Positions 54,771 through 64,000 of a DNA stretch of 64,000 nt are shown in pieces. The translations under genes were made by a program, and so were the position numbers. The notes under the pieces are model-generated. The model was not told the DNA's origin and did not search any database. It saw only the letters and a list, made by a program, of their open reading frames with translations. The stretch's first letter is position 1; the number at the start of each line of letters is the position of its first letter. The stretch lies in NCBI GenBank assembly GCA_949291125.1, contig CASEUJ010000020.1, positions 1 through 64,000 on the forward strand. Reading direction: 5' to 3'. This DNA is from an uncultured Ruminococcus sp. (GTDB taxonomy: Bacteria; Bacillota; Clostridia; Oscillospirales; Ruminococcaceae).

Positions 54771-55553
54771 CTATGATTTCTCTGATAGCCCGAACTGTTC
54801 CCGAAACTGCGTCATACTGCCGCAGTAGACATTGAGGTCGATATACTTCTGATCGCCGTCATAGCCCTCTAACAGTCCCGAATCGGTGTACTGCCAGAAT
54901 GTCCAGTCGAAATACGGCTCGTAATAATAATTGCTGATCCAGATTGGATAGTCGTCCGCAAAATCGCGGATATAGGTGCGATAAGTGTTCGGCGCGGCGT
55001 AAAGAATCGGCTTTTTTCCATAGTGTGCCTCTAACAGTTCAAGCATTTCACGGATCTCTTCCTGTGCCGTCGCCACATCCGGCTCGCCGTCTAAGGATTC
55101 GTACACTTCCACATCAATCACTGGCGGCAAAGTGTTTTCCGTCACCGGAACGGTACGGATAAAGTTTTCTGCCTGCTCTGCGCCGTCATTTTCAAAGCGG
55201 AAAAAGTGATACGCGCCGACATAAACTGCGCTTTCCCGGGCGTTCTCCCAGTTCATGGCAAACTGAGTGTCGTTATGGTCGATGCCCTCGGTCGCCTTGA
55301 TAAAGGCGAATTCCACGCCCTGTGCCGCAAGGGCATGCCAGTCCACATTGCCCTGATAATACGACACATCCACGCCGAACACCGGATACTCCGCCGCGTC
55401 CGGCACATCCGGCGGATGTCTGCCGGTACTGGTCATGAAAATATGATAAAGCCTTGCGCCGCCAATCAGACACACGATCAAAACGGCTGCTGCAAGCAGC
55501 ACCCCGAAAACACGGTGGAACGCAAGTCTTCTTCTATGATGTCGTCTGTTCAC
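54771..55553 (-). CDS. Membrane-anchored GH25 lysozyme
   Basis: 260 aa. An N-terminal His/Arg-rich stretch and one transmembrane segment (about 15-36) are followed by a GH25 (Chalaropsis-type) muramidase domain with D62 in FGVDVSYYQG, D147 and E149 in VIDVEVYE, and FWQYTDSG near the end. It cleaves MurNAc-GlcNAc bonds of peptidoglycan. The start is GTG, overlapping the GH74 stop by 4 bp (GTGA), so it depends on translation of the xyloglucanase gene. Confidence 0.88.
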   Translation of the reverse strand: MNRRHHRRRLAFHRVFGVLLAAAVLIVCLIGGARLYHIFMTSTGRHPPDVPDAAEYPVFGVDVSYYQGNVDWHALAAQGVEFAFIKATEGIDHNDTQFAMNWENARESAVYVGAYHFFRFENDGAEQAENFIRTVPVTENTLPPVIDVEVYESLDGEPDVATAQEEIREMLELLEAHYGKKPILYAAPNTYRTYIRDFADDYPIWISNYYYEPYFDWTFWQYTDSGLLEGYDGDQKYIDLNVYCGSMTQFREQFGLSEKS

Positions 55554-57736
55554 TGGTCGATGTCACCCATGATAATACCTCTGCCATTTGTCGCCACATA
55601 CACTCTGCCATAGATATTGCCATCGCCGGTGATATAGCCGTTTAAGTTACCGAAGAGATGCTGTTCATCGTTAATGCGCACCCAGCTTTCGCCCTTGTCC
55701 TCTGAGCGATAGATGCCATCGCCGTGTTCGCCGTCATCTCCTAAGGCATAGATCACCGGATAGCTGTCGTCATTTTTACCTTTGCCAAAGCCAATGCAGG
55801 TGACATTGGGCAGGCTCTTGGTATTCGAAAAGTTCTCGCCGGCATCTTCGGTATACATCATCATGGACGTACTGGACATCCACACATGCCCCTCTTGTCC
55901 CGGCACCGGGATCGGCTCAGCGGACTCTGCCACCATCTGTCCTGTAGACTCAAAGGTAAAGCCGCCGTCGTGAGAAACATAGAATAGTCCGTTATATGTC
56001 GCATAGAAGAGATCCGGATTCACCCGATCTGCCGCAACCTGTGCGCCAAAGCCGAGCCCTTCGACATAATACCATGTTTCGCCCAGATCATCCGTGATAT
56101 ACGGCTGACCCGAAACGCTGTTCGGTACCCAGATATAGGTGCTGCCGTCCGCCGCCATGGCAACCTTTCCGCCGGTGGCTGGGTCGGGCTTGTGTTCGAC
56201 CGTTTCCCATGTCGCACCGCCGTCAGTAGTGTATGTCAGTGTCGTGGTTTCCTCTTCGCTGGCGTATACCGCATAATTCGGGTTCAGAAAGGCACAGTCG
56301 AGATCGGTCGGATTGCCGTTCTTCATAAAATGGGCATCATCCGGACACACCGTGACATCAAGGTGCGAAAATCCCGTCAGGTCGCCCATGATGGAATACA
56401 TCTGCGGTGTTTCACCGTCACTGGGAGGTGTTACCATTTTATATACCGCCGTTTCCTCCAGACCATAGGCATCGAAAGCAATGGTCACCGGTTCTGTACC
56501 CATCTGAGTGAGATTGCGGGTGGAATAGATCGTCGCACCCGTGCCGTACATGGCTTCATCCGAATTGAAGGGATTGATGTTGACATCCGCCACCCACCAT
56601 CCGGTCTTTGCCTGATTTTCGCCTCTACCCCAGTCGAGCCATGAGGCCTCGGTGGTATCCATCTGGAAATTGCTCTCGCCGGACACAGCATTGAACAAAC
56701 CGCTCCATGTTGCACCACCATCAGTGGTGTAATAGAGGTTATCGCCCTCATCTGCCCACCAGCCCAAAGTAGAAACCACAACGGTATCCGGATTCTGGGC
56801 ATCGACAGAGATGCCACCAAAACCGCCCTGTCTGCCGTCGCCTAAATCCGGGGTAATGTCGGCGAAGCTGTCTGCCGCCGGATCATAGCAGTACACTGCG
56901 CCTGCCGTCGGCGACAGGTTCGGACCACAGTTGTCGGAATAAGACAAATAGAGCTTACCACTGGAAGAAAAGTCTGCATGGAGCGGATACATACCCGGCA
57001 CATTGGCTGACAGCGCCGTCCAACTCTCACCGCTGTCACTGGTCTTGTAGATGCATACGCCGTCAGTCATGGCAACACCCACATACATATCGGTCGATGT
57101 CGGGTCAAATTCCACCCAGAGAATACCAATGCTGTTGCCCTCTTGTTTATAGTTTCCCTTTTCCGGGAATGAAGTCACTTCTTCCCAAGTTTCGCCATAA
57201 TCCTGTGTCCACCACAGACCACTGTCCCGGGAGCCAAACCAGACTTCTTTATTGTCATTCGGGTTGACCTGCATGCGTTCACCGCAGCCGCGCCCAGACT
57301 GGTTGCCGCCGCAGCCAAAGGGCACGTCAAAACGCGTCCAGGTTTCGCCATAGTCGTCAGAGGCGAAAAGTGCCGCATCGTCATTCATATATGTACCGCC
57401 AGCGAAGTAGACACGGTTCGGTTCCACCGGGTCGGTTGCCATGCTCTCGATTCCGATATAGCTCCATTCATCTGAACCCAGAAAGTCGGTAATTGCCACC
57501 CAGTCGCCGCCATCCTTACGGCGATAGAGTCCGCCAATATCGGTGCGGGCATAGACCAGACCCTCTTCTTTTGGGTTATATTCCATACCGGTGACATAAC
57601 CGCCGCCGCCGATAGCGACATTGCCCCAAATGTAGTCTGACGCCGCATCCGTGTCGACACCATCACAACCGCCGCCGATGCCGCAGAACATTGCTGCCGT
57701 GAGAAATAACGCCACAGAGCGTCCATGGTGTTTCAT
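55550..57736 (-). CDS. GH74 xyloglucanase-like enzyme
   Basis: 728 aa, exported. Signal peptide about 1-24 with a cysteine (GGGC) that could be a lipidation site, though the lipobox is weak. The catalytic part is two seven-bladed propellers with many DGGxTW/DxGETW (BNR) repeats. Conserved Asp residues are D66 (YARTDIGGLYRR) and D480 (TDLDCAFLNPN), which I align with the catalytic pair of GH74. It probably cleaves the beta-1,4-glucan backbone of xyloglucan. Unlike the GH5 enzyme it lacks a dockerin. GGAGGAACATTAT sets the start. First gene of a two-gene operon. Confidence 0.88.
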   Translation of the reverse strand: MKHHGRSVALFLTAAMFCGIGGGCDGVDTDAASDYIWGNVAIGGGGYVTGMEYNPKEEGLVYARTDIGGLYRRKDGGDWVAITDFLGSDEWSYIGIESMATDPVEPNRVYFAGGTYMNDDAALFASDDYGETWTRFDVPFGCGGNQSGRGCGERMQVNPNDNKEVWFGSRDSGLWWTQDYGETWEEVTSFPEKGNYKQEGNSIGILWVEFDPTSTDMYVGVAMTDGVCIYKTSDSGESWTALSANVPGMYPLHADFSSSGKLYLSYSDNCGPNLSPTAGAVYCYDPAADSFADITPDLGDGRQGGFGGISVDAQNPDTVVVSTLGWWADEGDNLYYTTDGGATWSGLFNAVSGESNFQMDTTEASWLDWGRGENQAKTGWWVADVNINPFNSDEAMYGTGATIYSTRNLTQMGTEPVTIAFDAYGLEETAVYKMVTPPSDGETPQMYSIMGDLTGFSHLDVTVCPDDAHFMKNGNPTDLDCAFLNPNYAVYASEEETTTLTYTTDGGATWETVEHKPDPATGGKVAMAADGSTYIWVPNSVSGQPYITDDLGETWYYVEGLGFGAQVAADRVNPDLFYATYNGLFYVSHDGGFTFESTGQMVAESAEPIPVPGQEGHVWMSSTSMMMYTEDAGENFSNTKSLPNVTCIGFGKGKNDDSYPVIYALGDDGEHGDGIYRSEDKGESWVRINDEQHLFGNLNGYITGDGNIYGRVYVATNGRGIIMGDIDQ

Positions 57737-57770
57737 ATAATGTTCCTCCGATCACAAGAATACTATTTCT

Positions 57771-57799
57771 ATCATACCCGAAAATCAAGATTTCGTCAA
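57771..57799 (-). promoter_or_regulatory. Promoter of the GH74-GH25 operon
   Basis: On the minus strand: TTGACG (57799-57794), 17 bp, TATGAT (57776-57771). Confidence 0.7.
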
Positions 57800-57914
57800 T
57801 AGGGGGAAGGCAGATTTTGTGAAAATTTTTTTAGCATGGTAGCATGCCATGGTCGCTTACTTCTGCACAAGCATGGACACAGCGCAAGTTATCCAATTTA
57901 AGCGCTTCTGGGAT

Positions 57915-57978
57915 CATCCCCTCAGTCACGCTGTGCGTGCCAGCTCCTGCCACATTCGCGTTTCTGGGGAGCCACGTC
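57915..57978. repeat. Possible copy of a dispersed intergenic repeat
   Basis: The segment CCCCTCAGTCACGCTGTGCG ... AGCTCC ... GGGGAGCC resembles a short repeat with CTCAGTC and GCTCC/GGAGC pairing that I recall from Ruminococcaceae intergenic regions. It appears degenerate and non-coding. The rest of 57800-58022 contains nothing else recognisable. Confidence 0.35.
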
Positions 57979-58022
57979 AGATCTGTAGCTCTTACCTCTC
58001 AATCTCTTACTTCTAACAGCAC

Positions 58023-58053
58023 AAAAAACGCCCCGGGGTGCGGGACGTTTTTT
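58023..58053. terminator. Terminator of the pyrG-two-component transcript
   Basis: ACGCCCCG and CGGGACGT arms with T6-7 on both strands. It lies about 170 bp past the histidine-kinase stop; 58054-58220 shows no gene. Confidence 0.75.
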
Positions 58054-58220
58054 GCTATGATATAGGGATTATTGGGGATACCGTTCTGCATCGGGGTGTA
58101 TACAGAACGGCTAGAGGATGTTACATACTCCTTTCGGAGTACACATTCAGTATAATGCTTTCATGTGTTGATTTCGTGAAATACAATTGAAATCCCGCTG
58201 AAAATCACAAATTAGAGTTG

Positions 58221-59693
58221 TTATTTTTGTGCGGGTTCTACGGAGTTCTCATTTTTTACCACATCTCGAATTTCAAACCAGAATGTGGATCCTTCTCCGA
58301 GCTTACTGTTCACGCCATAGTCATATTCATGCATCTTGAGAATGGCCTTGACGATCGACAGTCCAAGTCCTGTGCCAACGACTTCCCGCTTGTGATTTTC
58401 CGAACGATAATATTTGTCAAAGATCAATTTGATCTTGTCCTCTTCAATGCCGTCGCCGGTATCACGCACCTCAATGCGCACGCGGTCGTCAAAATTCTTC
58501 TGAGTAACAAACACCTGTTTGTCTTCCTTGGAAGTATAGTTGATGGCATTGTTAATGAGATTGCCGATGACGCGGTTGATCTTGCCCTCATCACAGCAGA
58601 CCATACAAGATGCATCCGGCGTAAAGTGAATGTGATAGCCCATCTGTTCCGAGATTCCCTCATAGCGGTGTACGATCTCCTGCATACATGCAGCAATGTC
58701 AAAGACGCTATAGTTCAGCTTTTGCGTGCCGCTTTCGAGTTTGGACAGATCGAGCATATCGTTTACCAGATTCGACAGCCGATCGGTTTCTTCAATGATG
58801 ATACCAAGGTGTTGATTGCGTTTCACAGGATTGTCGCCGGACAGATCGCGGATCATTTCGGCGTATGCCTTGAGCATCGTCAGCGGTGTGCGCAGATCGT
58901 GAGAAACATTGGCGATCAGATCCCGCTGCATTTCCTCGGTTTTCGACAGTTCGTGGGCGGCATAGGTCAGCGTTTCTGCAAGGTCATCTGCCTCGGCATA
59001 ACCGCCGCCCTCAAATTTCGTCTGATAGTCCCCGTGTGCGAGTCGTTTTGCCCCGCGGGTAATCCGCACCAGCGGCGCGGAAATATAATTTGCCGTCACA
59101 ATCGAAAGCGCCGCACCGAATACCACCAGGAGCCCGGTAATGATCATCGTCTGGCGCTTTAGGATTGAAACAGTAGATTCGACCGGTTCCAATTTGGCAT
59201 TCAGAAAAAGGTAGCCGGCGATCTCGCCGTTTTTCCAGTACATCTCGCTGCCATAAACCAGCATCTCACTTTGCAGCTGGCCATTAAACACACGTCGGCT
59301 GATGACACCGTCATCGGCCGAATACAGATCAGTCAAATAAAAGTATAGCCCATTATTCTCGCTGTGCAGCAGGCATCGACTATCATAGACACAATTATGA
59401 TAGATTTCTCGGCCATCACTGTCAAGAATCTCAATGCAGATTTCGTTTTGCAGTGCCAGTTCCATAGCGGTATCTTCAAATTCATCGGTGTTGCATGCCA
59501 CAACAAGATCACGCGCCATTTTCACTGTGTCATGCATCTTAAACGCTTCATAGAACCACTGCAGAAAGATGACCTGAAACAGCCACATCAGGAAAAAGAC
59601 CACACAGACAAACAGCATGAAAAACAGCCAGATTTTCACGCCGATGTGCAGATTTTTTTCCGGGCGAAGGGAAAAACTATGCTTCCGGTTCAA
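58221..59693 (-). CDS. Sensor histidine kinase
   Basis: 490 aa. Two transmembrane segments (about 18-42 and 185-205) flank an extracellular sensor of about 140 residues. HAMP (about 206-258), HisKA with the phosphoacceptor His in LIANVSHDLRTPLTML (about 273-288), and HATPase with NLINNAINY (N box), DTGDGI and GTGLGLSIV follow. The start codon is TTG, 17 bp inside the response-regulator gene; no nearby ATG fits. The signal sensed is unknown. Confidence 0.9.
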   Translation of the reverse strand: MNRKHSFSLRPEKNLHIGVKIWLFFMLFVCVVFFLMWLFQVIFLQWFYEAFKMHDTVKMARDLVVACNTDEFEDTAMELALQNEICIEILDSDGREIYHNCVYDSRCLLHSENNGLYFYLTDLYSADDGVISRRVFNGQLQSEMLVYGSEMYWKNGEIAGYLFLNAKLEPVESTVSILKRQTMIITGLLVVFGAALSIVTANYISAPLVRITRGAKRLAHGDYQTKFEGGGYAEADDLAETLTYAAHELSKTEEMQRDLIANVSHDLRTPLTMLKAYAEMIRDLSGDNPVKRNQHLGIIIEETDRLSNLVNDMLDLSKLESGTQKLNYSVFDIAACMQEIVHRYEGISEQMGYHIHFTPDASCMVCCDEGKINRVIGNLINNAINYTSKEDKQVFVTQKNFDDRVRIEVRDTGDGIEEDKIKLIFDKYYRSENHKREVVGTGLGLSIVKAILKMHEYDYGVNSKLGEGSTFWFEIRDVVKNENSVEPAQK

Positions 59694-60366
59694 ATTTATA
59701 TCCCATTCCTCTCAAGGTCACAATGTACGACCGATACGGCCCTAAGCTGCCGCGCAGCATCTTGATATGCGTATCGACGGTACGATCGTCCCCGAAGAAA
59801 TCATATCCCCAGACTTCCTCCAACAGTTTATCGCGCGACAGCGCAAGTCCCTTGTTCTTCACCAGATAAAAGAGCAGATCATATTCCTTTGGCGTCATAG
59901 ATGCGCGTTTGCCGTCTACATAGACCTCTCTGCCAGCGATATCGATCTCAAGACCGCCGAAAGTCAGGCGCTGGGGCAGCTGCTGCTGTGCCGCCTGACT
60001 TGCGCTGCGGCTGCGTGTCAGTACCGCCCGGACACGTGCCATGAGTTCACGTGGGGAAAAGGGCTTGACTACATAGTCATCGATACCAGTTTCAAAGCCA
60101 AAAAGCTTATCATATTCCTCTCCGCGTGCCGAGAGCATAATCACCGGGATATCCTTATGCTTTTTGATCTCCTTACAGGCGGAATAGCCGTCCAGCCGCG
60201 GCATCATGACGTCCATGATGATAATATCATAGTCCTTTTCGCGGCAGAGATTCACTGCTTCCATGCCGTCACGTGCTTCTTCGACCTCATAGTCCTCAAA
60301 TTCTGCATATTCCCGTACTACGGCACGAATTTTTTCTTCATCATCCACAATCAACATCCGATACAT
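59677..60366 (-). CDS. OmpR-family response regulator
   Basis: 229 aa. Receiver domain with acidic pocket DDE (8-10), phosphoacceptor Asp in IIIMDVMMPRLDGY (about D52) and Lys in VVKPFSP. The C-terminal winged helix has LTPKEYDLLFYLV-type sequence (MTPKEYDLLFYLVKN) and DDRTVDTHIKMLRGSL. AGAGAGGTGT precedes the ATG. Partner of the overlapping histidine kinase, and 40 bp after pyrG with no terminator between. Confidence 0.93.
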   Translation of the reverse strand: MYRMLIVDDEEKIRAVVREYAEFEDYEVEEARDGMEAVNLCREKDYDIIIMDVMMPRLDGYSACKEIKKHKDIPVIMLSARGEEYDKLFGFETGIDDYVVKPFSPRELMARVRAVLTRSRSASQAAQQQLPQRLTFGGLEIDIAGREVYVDGKRASMTPKEYDLLFYLVKNKGLALSRDKLLEEVWGYDFFGDDRTVDTHIKMLRGSLGPYRSYIVTLRGMGYKFEPEA

Positions 60367-60406
60367 CGTATAGACACCTCTCTTTCTGAGTTGGAAATCG
60401 GGGGAT

Positions 60407-62053
<1,647 letters not shown>

Positions 62054-62064
62054 TCATTCTCTTT

Positions 62065-62093
62065 ATTATACCGTATTCCGTAAAAAAATGCAA
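62065..62093 (-). promoter_or_regulatory. Promoter of pyrG
   Basis: On the minus strand: TTGCAT (62093-62088), 17 bp, TATAAT (62070-62065). Confidence 0.7.
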
Positions 62094-62211
62094 GAGGTAT
62101 TCAGCGGATTTCGGACGCTACATACTTCAGAGGATTTCGAACGCTGCATGCTGCTGTACAATACCGTATCCAGTGTCATGATCTACAAACAGCAAGCAAT
62201 GCAAAAACGAA

Positions 62212-62238
62212 AAAAAGACCGAAATTTCGGTCTTTTTG
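62212..62238 (-). terminator. Terminator of tRNA-Pro
   Basis: A perfect palindrome AAAGACCGAA-ATTTCGGTCTTT flanked by A- and T-runs, usable on both strands, just past the tRNA 3' end. The stretch 62094-62211 shows no gene. Confidence 0.8.
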
Positions 62239-62266
62239 GCTATATATCTTTTTCATGATAACAAGA

Positions 62267-62343
62267 TGGTCGAGGTGACAGGATTCGAACCTGCGGCCCC
62301 TACGTCCCGAACGTAGTGCTCTACCAAACTGAGCCACACCTCG
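62267..62343 (-). tRNA. tRNA-Pro (anticodon CGG)
   Basis: 77 nt including encoded CCA. Acceptor CGAGGTG/CACCTCG, D-arm GCTC/GAGC, anticodon arm CTACG-TTCGGGA-CGTAG with anticodon CGG, and T-arm GCAGG-TTCGAAT-CCTGT all pair. Reads proline codon CCG. Confidence 0.95.
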
Positions 62344-62358
62344 CTAAGCGACTTATAC

Positions 62359-62387
62359 AGTATATCATTTTTCTGGAACGACGTCAA
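62359..62387 (-). promoter_or_regulatory. Promoter of tRNA-Pro
   Basis: On the minus strand: TTGACG (62387-62382), 17 bp, TATACT (62364-62359), about 16 bp from the tRNA 5' end. 62388-62531 shows no gene. Confidence 0.75.
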
Positions 62388-62531
62388 GACTATTCTGCAC
62401 AAAACATAAATAATTAAGTTCTATTATCTAAAACTTTATCTTCATTGATATTCAATATTAATTTTTATTATAACACTTACTTTACATTTCATATTCGAAG
62501 ATTTATCATCAAAATTCGATCCATAAACATA

Positions 62532-62571
62532 AAAAAGCGGACACAGCGAGATCCGCTGTATCCACTTCCCG
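62532..62571 (-). terminator. Terminator of the DUF4179 gene
   Basis: On the minus strand AGTGGATACAGCG and CGCTGTGTCCGCT form a long stem followed by T6. Confidence 0.8.
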
Positions 62572-62582
62572 GTAATCTATTA

Positions 62583-63599
62583 CTACTTCAACTCAATTGC
62601 AATTTCATCTGTAAGATAAATCGCCGTTACCTGCTGTGGGTCGATCGGCGTATCAAACAGATACTGAAACTCCCATGTATGTGCTATCGATGCTGTATCA
62701 ATGCTTGTAATTGTTGCGGTAACTGTACTGCCATCTGTCAATCCCACAGAAATGATACCATAAGGATCGGCATACATCGAATTTACCGGCATCTTACTAC
62801 CACTGCCGTATAGTTCCATTCCAAAGGCATGGATCTCCATACGGTTCAGTACTGCATGTCCTTCTACTTGTTGATCGCTCTCCACCGTAAGAGCCGTTGC
62901 TTGTTCGCAATGGATCTCAGCAGTGATCGTTCCCAGATATTGCAGATCGTCCAGCGCTTGCGCATTCGCATCATATGCCAGTGGCAGCTGCAACGTGAAC
63001 TCAGGGTCATCCAGACTTTCCTGGAATTGAAGCTCAAAAACAATCGCATACGCCCCATCTTCCAGCTTTTGTCCGTAACAGTTTGTATACGCTGCCAAAA
63101 AGCCATCTGTACGCGTCTGATCCCAAATGGATGTCCCATTGATCATGATCTCATCTTCACGGCGAACCAACCGTTCCACCTCATGAATGGATCCAATCCG
63201 TGATAATATTTCATTTTCATCAGCACTGACACGAACTACAAAGCGAAGCTGCTTTGCATCATGCATCACGCCCATGGGTTCAAGCGTGAATCCATCAAAT
63301 CCGCTGACCGCAAAATTCTGCACACCGGAAACGGTCTGTACCGCAGGTTCTGTAACTTCCGCTGCTTTTGAAAAAAATAATTCCCACAAATTGATCTGTT
63401 GTGCCGCTGCTACAGAAAACGCACCGACTACACCCACACAAACAATTGCTGTCAGTGCCGTGATTACCTTTTTCCATACAGTATGATGCGGATTCTCCCT
63501 CGTTTGTGCGCCCTGTTTTATGGCACACTGAATCTTTTGCTCGCATGCATCAGACATACGAATCTGATCCATGACTTGTTTGTATGTTTGTCTGTCCAT
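62583..63599 (-). CDS. DUF4179-like membrane protein, probable anti-sigma factor
   Basis: 338 aa. A cytoplasmic N-terminal stretch (about 1-42, MDRQTYKQVMDQIRMSD...), one transmembrane segment (about 43-65, VITALTAIVCVGVVGAFSVA) and a large extracellular beta-rich domain (about 75-338). This layout and the position directly behind an ECF-sigma remnant fit the DUF4179/anti-sigma group. The ATG follows GGAAGGTG by nine bases; an in-frame GTG four codons earlier overlaps that site. With its sigma partner broken it may have no target, unless another sigma is used. Confidence 0.7.
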   Translation of the reverse strand: MDRQTYKQVMDQIRMSDACEQKIQCAIKQGAQTRENPHHTVWKKVITALTAIVCVGVVGAFSVAAAQQINLWELFFSKAAEVTEPAVQTVSGVQNFAVSGFDGFTLEPMGVMHDAKQLRFVVRVSADENEILSRIGSIHEVERLVRREDEIMINGTSIWDQTRTDGFLAAYTNCYGQKLEDGAYAIVFELQFQESLDDPEFTLQLPLAYDANAQALDDLQYLGTITAEIHCEQATALTVESDQQVEGHAVLNRMEIHAFGMELYGSGSKMPVNSMYADPYGIISVGLTDGSTVTATITSIDTASIAHTWEFQYLFDTPIDPQQVTAIYLTDEIAIELK

Positions 63600-63732
63600 A
63601 ATGAAACGCACCTTCCTGTTCTAATACTATTTTTAATTTCTTTCGGGCGCGCGCCAGCTGGGTCTGAATCGTCGAAGGATTCCGGCCAGTGATCTGTGCG
63701 ATCTCTTTTACCGAATATTCTTCGGTTCTTTG
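63550..63732 (-). pseudogene. 5'-truncated ECF sigma factor, region 4 only
   Basis: Sixty codons with no start codon, directly after an in-frame TGA (63735-63733), read RTEEYSVKEIAQITGRNPST then a Gln/Arg-rich helix QLARARKKLKIVLEQEG. This is a sigma70 region-4 helix-turn-helix and C-terminal helix. Region 2 and all upstream parts are missing. The frame overlaps the start of the DUF4179 gene by about 50 bp, as coupled sigma/anti-sigma genes often do. The break lies near 63733-63740. Confidence 0.75.
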
Positions 63733-63736
63733 TCAA

Positions 63737-64000
63737 ATGTGGGGGTGTCCATCCATTGACAAGAAAAGGTGATTGTGGTTAGCAATCGCACGGCGCCAGC
63801 CCTCGTTTTCCTCCGAGTCATCTTCATGATGAGAGTATCATTATCACGTTCTCTTTCATTGCCTTATGCTGTTACCATCAGCACTCCCGAAATGACATTC
63901 TTCGCTCTATCAGCAAATAGCTGATGTCATGGCGTGCCTTTCGTTACGGCTTCGGAGTGTCTATGTGTCCCCGAAAGAACGATAAAGTCCTCTTCTTGCT
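63737..64000. other. Unidentified sequence abutting the broken sigma gene
   Basis: No ORF of useful length or ribosome site on either strand, and no homology to the sigma gene. A nearby inverted pair TTGTCAA/TTGACAA (63730-63760) flanks GTGGGGGTGTCC. This is probably one end of an inserted element that continues outside the window, but I cannot name it. Confidence 0.4.

Overview
The window looks like a chromosomal segment of a cellulose-degrading anaerobic Firmicute, most likely Ruminococcus or a close relative in the Ruminococcaceae. The reasons are several type-I dockerin proteins, a Thr-rich multimodular GH5 cellulase ending in a dockerin, a GH74 xyloglucanase, a GH3 beta-glucosidase, and Firmicute gene orders (phoH-ybeY-era-yqzL-recO, rpsF-ssb-rpsR). 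Strong TTGACA-N17-TATAAT promoters and AGGAGG ribosome sites are used throughout. No rRNA, CRISPR array or intact insertion sequence was seen. One complete tRNA gene (Pro, anticodon CGG) is present.

Layout. 0-1.3 kb: a tyrosine recombinase with a short N-terminus, followed by the 3' part of a tRNA gene, probably one end of an integrated element. 1.3-9.3 kb: two small membrane proteins (DUF2752, zinc-ribbon/DUF4234), tadA plus a GH3 enzyme, RNase Y and an AIM24-like protein. 9.4-21 kb: ftsH, a cytidylate-kinase-like protein, a cyclophilin, a Fur-family regulator, several small proteins, a seven-unit 43-bp tandem array just upstream of cca, a CwlD-like amidase, an amidohydrolase and a nim/mmcQ-like pair. 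21-32.5 kb: housekeeping operons on the minus strand (phoH-ybeY-era-yqzL-recO-mutS2, recD2-mreB, rpsF-ssb-rpsR). 32.6-35.7 kb: a DUF3221-like exported protein and metE with a structured leader.

35.7-41 kb is the most unusual region: a secreted dockerin cluster. A protein that is only signal peptide plus dockerin precedes a V8/trypsin-like serine protease, which precedes one of three paralogous dockerin proteins. A second, decayed copy of the same arrangement follows, with a protease reduced to its C-terminal third and then two more paralogues. The three paralogues have no recognised catalytic motif. I read their bodies as two tandem alpha/beta repeats, possibly ferredoxin-like, which suggests but does not prove a protease-partner or inhibitor role.

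41-48 kb: a complete F1Fo ATP synthase operon (atpB-E-E-F-H-A-G-D-C) with two c-subunit genes encoding identical proteins. 48-52.7 kb: the GH5 cellulase with two near-identical repeated modules, then a zinc-ribbon protein divergent from an XRE regulator. 52.7-57.8 kb: glucokinase plus mannose-6-phosphate isomerase, and a GH74 xyloglucanase overlapping a membrane-anchored GH25 lysozyme. 58-64 kb: pyrG with an OmpR-type two-component system, tRNA-Pro, and an anti-sigma-like DUF4179 protein whose partner ECF sigma gene is cut off at its 5' end by unrelated sequence at the right edge.

Taken together, the carbohydrate genes describe extracellular attack on cellulose and xyloglucan (GH5, GH74), cellulosome attachment through dockerins, oligosaccharide cleavage (GH3), and entry into central metabolism (ROK glucokinase, ManA).
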